From Sanderia malayensis (lineage: Eukaryota > Cnidaria > Scyphozoa > Semaeostomeae > Pelagiidae): 64,000 nt of DNA. The stretch spans positions 4,073,080-4,137,079 of the forward strand of contig RQOL01000466.1 in NCBI GenBank assembly GCA_013076295.1, written 5' to 3'. A model generated the notes under the pieces. The model was not told the DNA's origin. It made no database searches and worked only from the letters and a program-made list of their open reading frames with translations. This document shows positions 47,901 through 60,819 of the stretch, piece by piece. Every line of letters begins with the position of its first letter. The stretch's first letter is position 1. The position numbers and the translations under genes are program-made.

Positions 47901-48702
47901 TTTCATAAATAAATAAAGGAACGAGTCTGCTCTGTTTCTTTACCTTGTATAAAGACAGTACTAATTCAATCTAACTGACCCAGTTTATGATGGTGTGAAA
48001 TTAATCCATCCCATGATCCTGTATAATTCATATTGATGTTTGAGAAAAGTGATTTATTTAGGTACCAAACATTTTCATTAGATCATGTTTCACATCATCT
48101 CACTTAATGTTATTCTATGTAATGCAATTCAACTGAAATAAATCGCTGATAATACTATTTGACCGCTAACATTGTGAGCCTCGTTACCGCCCGCCATTCC
48201 ACTGCCAAGCCTCGTTACCGCCTGCCACTCCACTGTCAAGCCAGCAAGCAATGCAAGCAATGCAACTTTCTTGAATTTCCCAGTTATGATTATTCGTCGT
48301 AACCTACTTATTATTTATTATGGACATACTTATCCCATTTCCGTGCAAATGTTGCAAGAAAGCAACTCTGTTATATATTTCAAAGGGAAATGATTTACAA
48401 ATTAACTGAGATATTAGATGGTACTTAATTAAATTGCAAGGCCAGTTTCCTTAAAATTACTTGATATTGTAGCAGCATGAATATAGAGGTAACATGAAAG
48501 CGAGGCTGATTTAATGCAAAGCAATTATCACTCACTTTAATTAACATACGTAATTTGCTTTATAAATACTTCCAAAAGAGGTGTCGACAACTTTGGCAAC
48601 TCGCAGTTGTATAGCATTCATCTTACAATTAGTTTATAAGCAAACACCATATAAAACTCCTGGTAATTTCATCCAAACTTCATATTGGAATCATCAATCA
48701 TC
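44992..48702. other. Intergenic between RSPH1 and FBXL7
   Basis: No gene is recognised. It contains the retroposon-like repeat at 47505-47857. A TTTATAAATA element at about 48562 lies 140 bp before the proposed FBXL7 start. Confidence 0.4.
47505..47857. repeat. Retroposon-like repeat with (AAT)n tract, copy 1
   Basis: Diverged direct copy of 49135-49458. Shared blocks: GGGTTAATGAGTG, CGGCACT, TTTGCCCCCTC or TTCGCCCCCTC, GGACTAATT, then an (AAT)n tract at about 47800-47823. After the tract comes TTTTTACAGGATAACCTATC, also found at 28649-28676. Confidence 0.6.
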
Positions 48703-51700
48703 ATGGCCTTGTTTTTCTCTCCTGGTAGCGAGGAGCAAAGTTTGGCAGAAAATTGGATTTGGGACGATTTCTTCGGCTCAAACTTTCTAGCAAAACAGTA
48801 TAGGCAGTCATTCAAATTATCAAATGGTAGGTGCAATTGTTTTATTTCTGTCTCTTGTTATTTAACCAACTATTCGGTATTATTCCAGGTTCTGAACAGT
48901 CTTTAACTGTCATGGCATTTAGAACTGTTGCTATAGGCCCAAATTGACAACGATAATATCAAGAAAGGTTTAAAGGTTAAAAGTTTTTCTTTAAATGGTT
49001 AATTTTTATTTCATACGCGAATGCAAGCGATTTGATAAAACCCGACCAAGACAATCTTTATGTGTCGGAGATTATAAGTTCGAACCGAAAAGCCCCAGAC
49101 CTCAACAAAAAGAACTTTCGCTTCACCTTCATAAAGTTAATAACAATTTCCTTCTTCCGTTATTTATTTTCACTCTTAACTTTGCTTAATTTACGTTTTA
49201 CCTCAAGCAATGTTAAAAGCACATTTGATGGATTTTTAAGGTGTCCGTGGGTTTAATGAGTGGCCATTTTCGGCACTAAAATTTGTCAAATGTTTCATTT
49301 TGTTCGCCCCCTCTCCAAGCAGTAATTTTTTATTACATAAAACATTCCCAAGGACTAATTGTTTCATACTTGAAATTCACATAAAAGAAATATATGTGCA
49401 ATTAATGACGAGATCTTTCTAATTCATCACAAGTTTAATAATAATAATAATAATAATCAAACACAACAACCCGTCTCGAAAAGATTGGAAATTTGAAGTG
49501 AAGTTTTTGATACAATAGGGGTATATCTCGAGGATAGGCAAAGGGAATCACCACTATATTTCTGTTGTGTTGTCAGATTTTTATCTGTCATCAGATAAAG
49601 TTGAACCACAATCACGTATCAGATAAAAACAGAATGATTTTAAATTGAAGTTTCCCTAATTGTGGCTAAAAACTGGTTGTCTGCACAGTTATTTGTGCAA
49701 ATAGACCAGTAGTTGTTAAAGTAATAAGCGATAGAGCGACGACATGAAAATATCGCAATACATGGCTCCAAAGTAACAGGAGAAAGAGGCTGGAAATTTA
49801 GGCCTGCACGTGTTAAAAGACACTTCGGGCTTTCTGAGCACTTTTCAAGGCTCTCTCGTCAGCACAATGCTCAAGTTTAAAGTATCCAAGCAGAGTAAGT
49901 CAATTTGCCTCTTCTAACCAACTCAGCTGGATATTTTGTTTCATCTTTCTGCTCTCGTGTAGTTTTCAATGATGTCGCAATTTTCAAACTACTTCCTGGT
50001 TAGATCCCTTTGTACAAAGCTTTATGAAACGCATTTTGAAAAGAAACATATCGTATCAGGTTCCCAAAGTTCCTTGTTATTGAATCCGTTAACACGTAAA
50101 TCATTCCTAATTTGTTGGCTGCTCGTTTTTCGCTTTTAAAACATACCACAATTGCCTTTGGAAGTCAATGGCATTGTATTATTGACGCAGTTGATCCACT
50201 GGTAAACATTGGTATTAAGGCTTTATTTTCAATAGACAAACTGGCTGTTGCGTCCTTCTCACTTGTTCAATAGTAACTCATGAAGTTAACTGTTTATCGA
50301 ATTTATACATTGAGTCATGGCTTTCCTGGCTATTAGCCACCCTAATAGGTGATTTCTGGCTTTTACCACGGCCTTTTCATATCATATGGCAAGTTCTTTC
50401 CGAGTCTAATCACTGTGCTAATATGTCTGAGTGTGCCCACGCTTTGTTGACATATTGGTGACTGGCGAGGTTCGATCATCGTTTGTTGGGAAGTTTTTTA
50501 AATTTTGAAAGTGAACGCCGAAACTACATCAAACGGGAGCAGAGGTAGCTATAACATGTAACTTTTATAAATATAGTTTTCTGATTACAATCTCTGTATC
50601 AAATGTTGACGTCATATCAAGTATTAGCTGAAAAGCTATTTATCTCGATACTATCCTGACATACGTTCCCTTTCTTCTTGCGATACAAAAAGCTTACAGA
50701 CTCGCCCCGTAGTAATAATCTAATATATTTCCGACTTCAATTTCTTGTACAATTTTGGTTGAACCTGATACCGTGTTAGGTAATTTTTGTCAAAAATTAC
50801 CCAACAACAATAGTTTTACATTTTTTAGCTCAAACAGCTATTGTCTGAAGCCATAATACTTCATCGCTCACATGATAAATGATTCTTTTAAATCATTTGG
50901 GTACATTCAATCTTCTTATCTACACGTTATTTTGTTTGTGTTAAGTTAAGTGCCGGAGGATACAAGGTAATTAACGATATTTTGAACCATTTTCATCACA
51001 ATACTTTTCTTCTCACAATTTGCATCAAGCTTTGCATAGCCAGGTAAACACATTCGGATTTATCAAGGCTGTTTCTCATGATATGTCATGATAAGTAATG
51101 CCTAATACATTTGCTTAGCCAATCAATGACTTGAACTTGTCTCACGTGGTGTAAAACATCTTGTAACCAGTCATGTAATACGTAATGGTCTCATAGCTGA
51201 CTGAGACTATGTTATCTGTGGCAGGCGTCTACCAGGAAATTCCTCAATACTTTTCTCAACTTTTCCGGATGGCTCAAACATTAGAAATCCCAAATTCTAG
51301 GCCTCACTAGGATTACGAATTTATCTTGCCACAACCACAATTTAAGCCGGAAAATTATTACCCACTGTGTAACAGATTTAGTTTAAATATTATTGAAATT
51401 TTGTTATTTTCTTGCACTGTTCGTTACGCTGCTAATATACAGCTACCGTTGTGCTTTCACGTGGCTCTTAAGCATTGATAAACCATGTAGTGTAATCATA
51501 CTGTAGTTGCGAAGGAGGATGGGACCCTAAAGGGTAGTTCTGGCTGCTCTGGACCCCTTTTAATTATGGCATCGACATGACAAAAACATAGGGTGTATAT
51601 GCAACTAATAAGTAAAGTTGCAAGCATTTATTGAATAGCATGATTTGTATTTTTGGTTGGTGCCATGCTTGAGCCTCATTGCAAGGCCGAGGCTGTTTGG

Positions 51701-54700
51701 CCAGGTGAGACAAGGAAACGTGTATCTTATCATTATAAGAATACATCTCCATTGGGCATACAATGACCTAATAACTGAATTAGACTATCTGGATTCAAAG
51801 ATTATTTTCGCAATGGGTGATAAAGATAATTAAAAGCAAATCAAGCCAGTTAAAATTGTATTTCAACTTTACTTTTAGAAATCTCTTTTAGATTATTACT
51901 CTCTTTGTTATCGAGTTGTCTTCGATATATCTCAAATATATGCAACACATTTGATCAGTAGAGTATTAATTCTCGTGCATCAAGGATGTATGCAAATTAC
52001 TCCATTACCGGTGGAGCTAATTTTGGAAGAAAAGCGTTGGGTCGTACCAATTGACACGCACAGAAATGCTTTTGAATCCCGCCAATTCTGATTTTTTGGT
52101 CGTTACCTTCGGCAGAAAGCTAATATCGAGCGGCCTGAAATATGTGATAACCGGTTTACTTTGATGAAACAAAGGGACTGTTCGCTTTGTTGTGTATCCA
52201 AGAGGACGATCAACTATATTTGCGTTGAGAATTTAGCCAGGTTTGCTTATACGATCAGCTTAAAGTCTGCCTTAATTGGTTAGTGACAGTAATTAATTTT
52301 TCTTTGGTATACAAGATCTTTCTGGGCTGTTTGAACTCTTTCTACCTATGCGCCTGCCTCGAACCTTTGTCATTCACGAAATTACAAGTGCACTCTAAAA
52401 CTCTCTTGGAATTGACAGGAAATGACAGGATTTTAAATCGCTCAGAAATTTACTCCAAATTTCTTATGTCCATCACCATGTAAACTATATAGTGTAAACC
52501 GCGATGTTTTATTTCCATTATACAACCTTGCAGTGAAGAGGAATCTAACGTTACAGGGAAAATCAATCGTGTTTATCTTTACCTTGCGTAAGTAAGTTAT
52601 AGAGATGGATATATAATGGATCGTATGTTAAAGTTCAATGGTTATGTTAATATAGGCACGTCCAGAAAGGAAATTCCACAGTGAAATAGAGGATTTCGTT
52701 TGAATTGTCTCTAGATGCGACCCGTAGCCTCCTAGATTGGGTCAGGCCATCGTTATTGAAAATATCTGACGGATCGCGCATTGTTTATCTATAATCTAAT
52801 TGTTTCGAATTGACTAGACTCGTATTCATGGTACAGTAATCTAAGATGGGATTTAACTGACGGTTCAATGAGATTTCGTACGATTCTTGGCTGGTATCAA
52901 AATGTAATTACCATGCCATTTCGCATATTGAAATTCGCAGTTTTGAAAAGAAGAGCTCTTCAATTCGCCGCAGCATTATCGTATTGTCTCACAACATATC
53001 GTTTACCAGCACGCTTTTCTAACTCGTCGAGGGAAATTCTACTCAACAGAGACATTTGATTTTAATCGTTCCTGAAATAAATATCGGAAAAAGTTGCTAT
53101 ATATCGATGTTTTAGGCTTTGCAGGTAAGCCATAGGCGACCGTATCCTCACTGATGTTGTTAGTTATTTCACAATTCGTTTTTTCGTGGAAGTTGTTAGC
53201 TAATGTCGCCATGTTTTATGGCGTTGCTGTAAAACATGGCGACAATTTAATATAGTTATTGATAACACAACTGTAAAATTTTCCAGCTCACGCAATCCAT
53301 GCTTCGAAACGTTCTACTTTCGAAAGCTTTTTCTTTATATATTGAGTCTTAATTATGGTATATTTGCGTTATTACACCCAGTCATTTGTGATCATCGCTC
53401 TATTTGCTACCGACTTCCAAAAGAGTAATTAAGTATATGACCATCTTGCTTGATTAATTGGGTGTTCTGTACAATTTTGCTAAAGAGCCTTAATTTGAAA
53501 TAAAACGTAGCTTTACATGTCATATATTGGAATTGTTGAGATTGTTATGATAAGGTATATTGCATAGTATGAACGATGTACTCATCGGATTCCAATCGTA
53601 TTCATAAAAATGGGGTCAAGTCAATCACAAATATTTCTTGATCCAAACCAAAAAACTTATTACACAAGGATTTTCGCACAACTTATCATCGTGAACTGTG
53701 AAATTTCTTGCACACAAGGGTAACAAACTCGACTAGAATATATTAGTTGATTCGTATACTAATTAAAATTTTGGTGATATTCTTTTGTTCACCTTGTGAC
53801 ATTCAATGGGGCATTGAATCAGATACCAAAGCGGTAAAATCCCGTGGAAGTTGCTGTAATTTTGATTAATGGCCTGACTGAAATTGCTAAAGTTTCTTAC
53901 GTTGACGAAATGGAGTGCGACAGACAAAGAATGGTTTGATTTCATTTCGGATTTAATTCGCTTTGTCTCTCTATGTTACACTAAACAATCGAACTGTACC
54001 CAATATGACAATTTTGTTGTAACAACAAGTACAATCAGATTTACGCAAATCATTTGATTGTCAAATAACTACGTTCACTTCAGCATGTTTTCCAAGTTCA
54101 ACAGTTTCGATCTACCTTATCGGCCCTTTTTACGCCGGCCCTAAATGGCGTTAATTTTCGTCATGCGGCGGAATAAGGGCCGGCGTAAAAAGGGCCGGCG
54201 TTAAAAGGGCCAAAATTTTACAAATTTTCTCAAAAAGCGGCGTTAATTTTTTATTATATTTTTTGCTAACATGCACCTTATTTTAGGCTATATTTGGATA
54301 TAGTAATGTATATTTAACCAAAATTAGAAGAGAAACATCAACAAAACAGAAAGTAAACTACTATAGATTAGTAAAGTTAGTGTTTTTTAGTTTAAGAGTT
54401 ACTAAATCATATGTCTATGCCCTGAAATGGGTTTTCGCGCAAATGGGATAGGTTTGAAGCTTGGGTAACTGCCTCAGTAATGTGTGCCTTCCTAAAACCG
54501 GAAAGAATGAGCTCTTTAGATTCCTTAAAGTGTTTATACATTTCAATGATCCACTTTGCGTGCAGAGGCTTTATTGCGCTTAATCAAACATCCACAATGC
54601 TGTGTTGAAAAAAATGGAAAACTTTGTAAAAAGACAGGTAGAAAAAATGTCTGAAAAATTTGATTTCGAACAGGAGCTGGATTTGAGATATGAGACTAGG

Positions 54701-57700
54701 GAGGAGCAGTGTGAATATGAGGTGGAAGAAGACGCCATCGAAGTGCAGTCGGACGAAGAGGTAGATACAGAATGCACCGAAAAAGAGACGATCGTAATTG
54801 ACTAATTTTTTCATGATAGTAGCTACTTTCTTATCTTTTTCAAGGGTAAAACACGTCTGTAAAATATAATTTTAAATTTTTTCTTTCCTTGGTCTTTGTC
54901 CGGCGTAAAACGCGGCCCTAAATGGCGTTAGAGCAGATTCTTGGGGTGGCGGAATTAGGGCCGGCGTAAAAAGGGCCGGCGTTAAATTAGGGCCGGCGTA
55001 AAAAGGGCCGACAAGGTAATTAGAGTTCACAAGAGCACAGGGCTAAGTCACTCCCTACCATTCAAAAGCGACCATTTAGAACTAATGCTGCATAATCACG
55101 AATTTCTATAACAGCAAAGGAAGCGAATATTCTACTGGGACAATTTTGAAAGAATCCCAGTTGCCTTACATATACCTTATAAGCTTATACGTTCACAGTG
55201 TTTTTTCAAGGTTAGATTTCCCTGGCTGAAGATCCAAGAAAATCTCATGCGGGTCTTTAAAAGATCACTCTGATCCGCGCGGGATCCTGAAGATCCCTTG
55301 AGTTTTTATTCATCCATTCTCTCTCGTTAGCGTTCTCATTCAATGAAGTTGGACTAATCTTCAATTTCATCGTCTGAAATACTGATCAACATAATCTTCA
55401 ACATTATTAGAAAAAACTAATCTAATTTTCTTCAATTCACTTAAAGAGTTGGGCAGAGCTATAGATTTGAAAAGAGCGAATTCCTTAATTGTTTTTCAAA
55501 CAATTCGCTTATTTGTTTTCTTCTGATGCATCTTTGGCTGATACATTTTAAGACAAGTTTCATTTTATTCATGAGCGGAATAAGTCTGTGATCCTTCCCG
55601 TCTTTAAAGATGTTTTTCTCATATTTTGCTGCACTTGAAAGATAAATCATTTTTTTTGATGGCCTGATCTTGACAAGGCTTTACTTTAGGTGTCAATGAA
55701 ACTTATCGTAGCCATAGAAACCTTGTTCATCGTTAAGGCATAACTGTACGATTCTTATCAGCCCATTCTTCATTCTGCGAAAAGCAAGCCACATTACAGG
55801 TCAACAATTGAGGAAACCATTTCATAGGTGATGGTGATAAGCACATCGCTGCAAAACAAAACAAAATAACAAAAACTTGCAAAACACTCAGAATCATTTC
55901 TACTCGAAAGAAGAAGGGAGGTGTTTTTTCATGGGAAAAATTTGTGGAAAGAAAATTTCACACCAAGACCAAGATGTCTGTTTTACGAATGTTTGGACCT
56001 CGTGTCCACCCTTCGGCCATGGCTTATGAATTATATGCTGGTATTGTACCGTTTTTTGTTTGTTTTTAACTTTGTTAACTTTTCAAAACAGCCAACTAAG
56101 GTGGGCCTGTGTAAACACACACTCTCCAGCTTAATGGAAAAACCAAGCTTAAAATCACCCACGATATGTACAGACTTTCCTCCCACGGTGCTTTGAAGTA
56201 ATGTTGTTTATTCTACTTTATGAATAAAGCCGTCGTTTGTGTGTATTTTTGTAATTTTGCAACTTTTAAATTAATGTTCCGTCAATTCATGCATTTGATC
56301 CCCTTTGGAGCGATAATGTACACGTCACTATGCGTAACGATTCCGATCCATTTTTCCTGTTTTTCTTTCTGTTGTATTGAATATGCCGATGCGAATATCA
56401 TGCAAAAATAATGCATTTTATTGCTAGTAAAACGAGTGTATCTGATTAGGTTTGCTATTCCACAGTACTATAATGCAGTGCTGTTTAATCAGTACGGTAT
56501 TAATGTAATTTTTTTCAATATACATTAGACCGAGTAAGGCTTCGTAACGAAGTGCACGGTTTATGGGTGGAGCCCGCAACTTGCGGCTAAGTGGCCGCTT
56601 TACAATAACACAGAGCTGTGTTCAAGCATGACAAATCGTATCGATATCAAAGTCGATTCATGTCCTAGAACGGCCGTTTCTGTTCAGACGTTGAGAGTTT
56701 TGGTACATGCATCAGCGCGCTGGAAGGGACTGTGGACGAAATTTCACTGAATGAATATCAATAGTTGTTACTTTGTCTTTGCAGGTAGCATGAGCTCAGA
56801 TTCTGCTATTGACAGATCAAGTGACAGTATGAAAGATTACCGATCTCAAGAATCGATAACACAGCAAAGAGATAGCAAGGGAAGTGCATCAATGATGCCT
56901 GGTGTTGAACAAGACAAGCGTATCACTGCTCTACACCGCATGAACCATGTTCAGCAACACTCTTCGCAACTACCGATAACTATACTACACAACGGTTCAA
57001 AATCAAGATCACCGATTGTGAAGAAGACTAGTTCATCGAAGCACGTTCATTTTCCAAACGAGAATAACAATCATGTCGAAGAATCATCATCAGGAAATTA
57101 TTCGGATATTGATGACAGCAATAGCAAGAACTCTATTACGCACCAAACACAATTCAACCATACACATGTCAACCATGCACATGTGAATGCAGAATTCGTG
57201 AAGAGATCAATTAATAATAAAACCAGTTTACAGTATGCCCGTCATCTAGGCCTTGCCCCAACACCGATCGGAAAGAAAGGGACACAGGATGAGACAAACA
57301 AGAGGATGAGTAACCATCTTGCTGATTCATCATCGAATCACAGTGCTTCGAGTTGCTCCGCGGACACTTGGGACTGCAAGGACACTGCATCGGATTTGTC
57401 TCAGTCTCATTCACGTACCAGCTCTGGGGATATCTCTTTCAGTGATGGTGGTGGTAGTTGGTCGAGTCTGACGCAGGACAGACGCAGGACGCGATTACCC
57501 AACAACTTCACGCCGGATAAAAACACGCAAGGCCACAGCGACTTGATTAGGAAGACGCTTGCAAAAGACTTTCACGACATCATGATTAAATCGCGCTCCG
57601 AAGAACTGAAGTACAAAGAGAAAATGAGCCACTATTTATCAGCCGAAGGTAAGGTTCGTGACTATCTACTCTCGACTGAAAGGCACAGGCCTTTTCCGTT

Positions 57701-58904
57701 GTCCTCGGACACCGAGTCATCTGTTTACAGCGATGGAAATAGCGATATAATTATCCGCGCGCAATTTGACCGAACAATAGACGATCTTAATGATAATTTG
57801 CTATCGTACGTTCTTTCCAAACTGCCGACCAAAGACTTGTGTAAAGCATCAATCGTATGCAAGAGATGGAATCGACTTTGTTGGACCCCGAATTTATGGT
57901 CGTCTATTGATTTGACTGGATGTAGTAAAGATTCCAATTTTGTTATTGAGAGTATACTGAGAAAACTATCCAGGGTGTCGCCATACGCTTGCTTGGTTAT
58001 CCACAAGCTGAAACTGAACTCGTGTGACAATTTGTCGGATGAAACGATGAAGCTAATCGGGCGGAGGTGTCCTGAACTGAAGCATCTTGAGGTGGCTAAA
58101 TGTCCGCAGCTAACAGGTAATGGAATAGTTCACGTATTTTCAAACTGTCCAAATTTAGCACTGCTCAACGTTGCCTGCTGCCCTCGTGTAAAAGATATCG
58201 ATTTATCGGCTTCGAATGGTGTTTCGTATGGCGAAAATGCGTCGTTTCTACAGTTACGCTATTTCGACTTGAGCGAATGCCTAATTGACGACACAGCGCT
58301 GGACACAATTGCAAGGAGCTGTAGTTTTATGGAGTATCTTTACTTGCGACGCTGCGAGGCCATCACCGACAAGGGTGTTGTGTCTGTCGCGAATTACTGC
58401 ACAAGGGTTCGCGAATTTAGCGTCAGTGACTGCCCGCGTGTGTCTGATAGTGGTTTGAAGTTCTTTGTGAAGAAATGCCACGGGCTGCGCTATATTGGCA
58501 TCGCGAAATGCTCCGTTACGGACGATACGGTGAAATACATCGCGAAATATTGCAAGAATCTGCGTTATCTGAACATGAACATGTGTCACAGCATTAGCGA
58601 CGAGGGAGTTGCGCGGGTCGTGCAGAACTGCGAGAAACTACGCGCTTTGGACGTTGGCAAATGCGAGAAGGTTTCGGACACGAGTTTGAACTTCATCGCA
58701 GTGAATTGCCCGCAGCTTCGCCGCTTGAGCATCAAGGGCTGCGACAGAATTACCGATGCTGGTCTTCGGAAACTTGCGACTCATTGCCGAAAATTAAAGC
58801 ATTTGAATTTGCAAGAATGCGAATTTACCTTCGAGACTTATTTGTATTTACGACAACGATGCGTTCATTGCGTCATAGAACATACTAAGCCAGAATTTTT
58901 CTAA
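48703..58904 (+). CDS. FBXL7: F-box and leucine-rich repeat protein, FBXL7-like
   Basis: Substrate-binding subunit of an SCF ubiquitin ligase. The main exon is 56785-58904. I propose a first coding exon at 48703-48826, beginning MALFFSPGSEEQSLAENWIW: it ends in phase 1 at a GTAGGT donor and matches the phase-1 acceptor (TTTGCAG) at 56784, giving 747 aa. Without it, an ATG at 56790 gives 704 aa (human 491). The first roughly 325 residues are Ser/His/Asn-rich and disordered. Then come an F-box (DDLNDNLLSYVLSKLPTKDL, then VCKRWNRLCW) and about eleven Cys-type leucine-rich repeats, e.g. CPELKHLEVAKCPQLTGNGI, YLNMNMCHSISDEGV and LDVGKCEKVSDTSL. The end CVIEHTKPEFF closely matches human FBXL7 (CVIEHTNPAFF). 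The main exon is certain; the first exon is inference. Confidence 0.85.
49135..49458. repeat. Retroposon-like repeat with (AAT)n tail, copy 2
   Basis: Same family and orientation as 47505-47857, ending in AATAATAATAATAAT at about 49436-49458. It lies in the proposed FBXL7 intron. Confidence 0.6.
49459..54114. other. FBXL7 intron (proposed), no gene recognised
   Basis: About 4.6 kb with only short chance ORFs. The hairpin at 53205-53243 is the one clear structure. Confidence 0.45.
53205..53243. repeat. Perfect 14-bp hairpin
   Basis: GTCGCCATGTTTTA and its exact complement TAAAACATGGCGAC are separated by 11 nt. Confidence 0.8.
54115..55016. mobile_element. 902-bp decayed pogo-like TIR transposon
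   Basis: The inverted ends CCTTRTCGGCCCTTTTTACG are flanked by TA on both sides (54113-54114 and 55017-55018). Both ends carry several copies of GCCGGCGTAAAAAGGGCC-type motifs. The minus strand holds the C-terminal remnant of a transposase (54407-54577). The rest of the transposase is missing. Confidence 0.75.
54407..54577 (-). pseudogene. C-terminal remnant of a pogo/Tigger-type transposase
   Basis: The minus strand reads KPLHAKWIIEMYKHF, then ILSGFRKAHITEAV, and ends at a TGA. This resembles the C-terminal part of DDE_1 (pogo/Tigger/jerky) transposases, where a W(I/V)xxxY helix precedes a GF/GW(R/K)KAGI motif. The upstream frame is closed by stops, so the gene is broken. Confidence 0.6.
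55017..56784. other. FBXL7 intron 3' part, no gene recognised
   Basis: A 91-codon ORF at 55921-56196 is unrecognised. The FBXL7 acceptor closes the stretch at 56784. Confidence 0.4.
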
Positions 58905-60671
58905 AATTATTTATGTACAGTATGTAAAGATTAATTATTATTAATACGATGTATGATGTAACGGTCGTTTAGGATTCTAATTGCTATGAAACCAAGTCTG
59001 GTTGGCCTCACTTTTGTGTATTCAACAGTCGCTTGCAAACTATTCAGGTTGACATTGCGATCAAACCCTGCCCTGTCTGACAAAAGAATACAAACACAAT
59101 TTAGGAACATTGCAGTTCAATCTACTTGTTATTTTGATTGAGCAGCACGTAAGTCGCTGTTTTAGGCAATCAAGGTGAGCCACAAGCAGCCATATGATTG
59201 TAATGACACGCCTGACTCAAATTTGGGGCTTTGCATTGTGTTTATCTTGATGCAGGCGGTTGAATGGGCCCCGAAATGGCTGGGGCGCGCAGTTTCAATA
59301 AACCACCTGACCGCACTGATGCTGTGGCTGTAATGTTTATTAATTTCATTACGCTGCTGTGTTTGTTGCGGCAGCCGTGATGACGTCAAGAGATGACACA
59401 AAATTAAATTTGGACCAATGTCATCTTGAAGTAATAAGCCAGCAGTTAGATTCGAGTTAACTCGCATCGCATGTTTGGGGTATTTCCAACACAACGCAAT
59501 TTGTTTTATCAGCGGTTCCTCGTCGTCATTTTATTTGATGAAGATTTCAAAGCAGGGATCAATGCTGTTATTGCAAGATGCAGTTGCATATCCATTTGGA
59601 TTTCGTGGTTAAAAAGCTGAAATGTCACAAAGAACACGTGTGTGCAGAGGCATCTATGACTATCCATCTATGCCACACAGACAAGCAAGGACTTACACCA
59701 TCATCATAGTACTCATCATTATGAGAGGCCAGGTCTAGAATTACGACCCTTCGTAGTATCTTTCCACAGATATCCATACCCGCAGATATGTATATATCTG
59801 TCCAGGCAAACCACGTTATCTGATGAAACAGAATAGCTTTGCTTCAGACCAATAACATTATGTTTGTCAATGCAATAATGATATATACGCGAATACCCTG
59901 TAATGAATTCTTATGAGCTTTTAATCTCCGTTTTCTCTTCGCAATACACTCGGCTTAGAAGAAATTTTTATTTGAGATTTATTTCTGGAACATCTTACAT
60001 CTCTTCATAAATATTGAAAATGATATATGATTGATAATGAGACCGAATGCATTAGCCTTGCATTAAACACTGTTACTCATATAATTGCAAAGGAACACAT
60101 CACCTTTGTATGTTATTATTTTATATTATTATGTATTAATATTAGTTCAGCTAGTTTAAGCAGTAATCAAATAAACATACCACAGGTACAATGTTTTCAT
60201 TATCGAGCAAATTCAAGAAATATTAAACCCGTTTTCATTGATCCAAACACAGACAAGGTGACTTTGAGTGTCTTTTGCGTGATTATGGAAGATTTTGGAA
60301 AGCTTATAGGTTTGTTGTCTAAAAATAACAAGACGGCTGCCAGCCTCCGTGGCCCATATAATTAATTGTATCTTGGACACTTGCGACTTACACAGGTTTT
60401 GTGAAACTTGCGACTCACCCATTTCTATCCGCAAACAATGTTGTATCTCGAGACAATATTGACAACATTTCTTTGATACAATGATCACAGGAGCCTGCTT
60501 GCATGAACAACATTATTTTTAGGGGAAATGAGGAGGAATTGGTAGTTTTTTTGCAAGTGCCCCTGTGCCAAGTAATTTTGTCCCTTATTCAAGATTGAAA
60601 GCGACGAACACGCTGCAGCAACAACCACAACAAGCATGGGCCTAGGCCTAGTGAAAAAGCGCCAAGCCAAG
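58905..60671. other. Intergenic between FBXL7 and BRCA1
   Basis: Contains the FBXL7 3' end. A 112-codon ORF on + (60027-60365) and a 110-codon ORF on - (59494-59162) are unrecognised, and I do not call them genes. Confidence 0.4.
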
Positions 60672-60702
60672 CCAATCCCCGCCCACTTCAAAGTTTTGGC
60701 GG
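60672..60702 (+). promoter_or_regulatory. BRCA1 promoter elements: CCAAT, GC box, E2F-like site
   Basis: CCAAT at 60672-60676, CCCCGCCC at 60677-60684 and TTTTGGCGG at 60694-60702 lie close together 120-150 bp before the BRCA1 ATG. An E2F-like site suits a cell-cycle-regulated repair gene. The role is inferred from the motifs. Confidence 0.45.
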
Positions 60703-60819
60703 TCTGGTTTGCAAATATTTCGCAAAATCGAACTCAATTTTTATGGTTTTATTTTAATTGAATAGTTTATTGGATTTGCATGAAGTATCGAGATTTTAGA
60801 ATTTTAATTGTTTGAAAAG

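Noticed and set aside
54602..54805. 67-codon acidic plus-strand ORF as a gene
   Set aside because: It lies inside a decayed transposon and opposite in direction to the transposase remnant.
60485..60691. Divergent gene head-to-head with BRCA1 (as NBR2 in human)
   Set aside because: The minus-strand ORF is short, crosses the promoter motifs and resembles no known protein.
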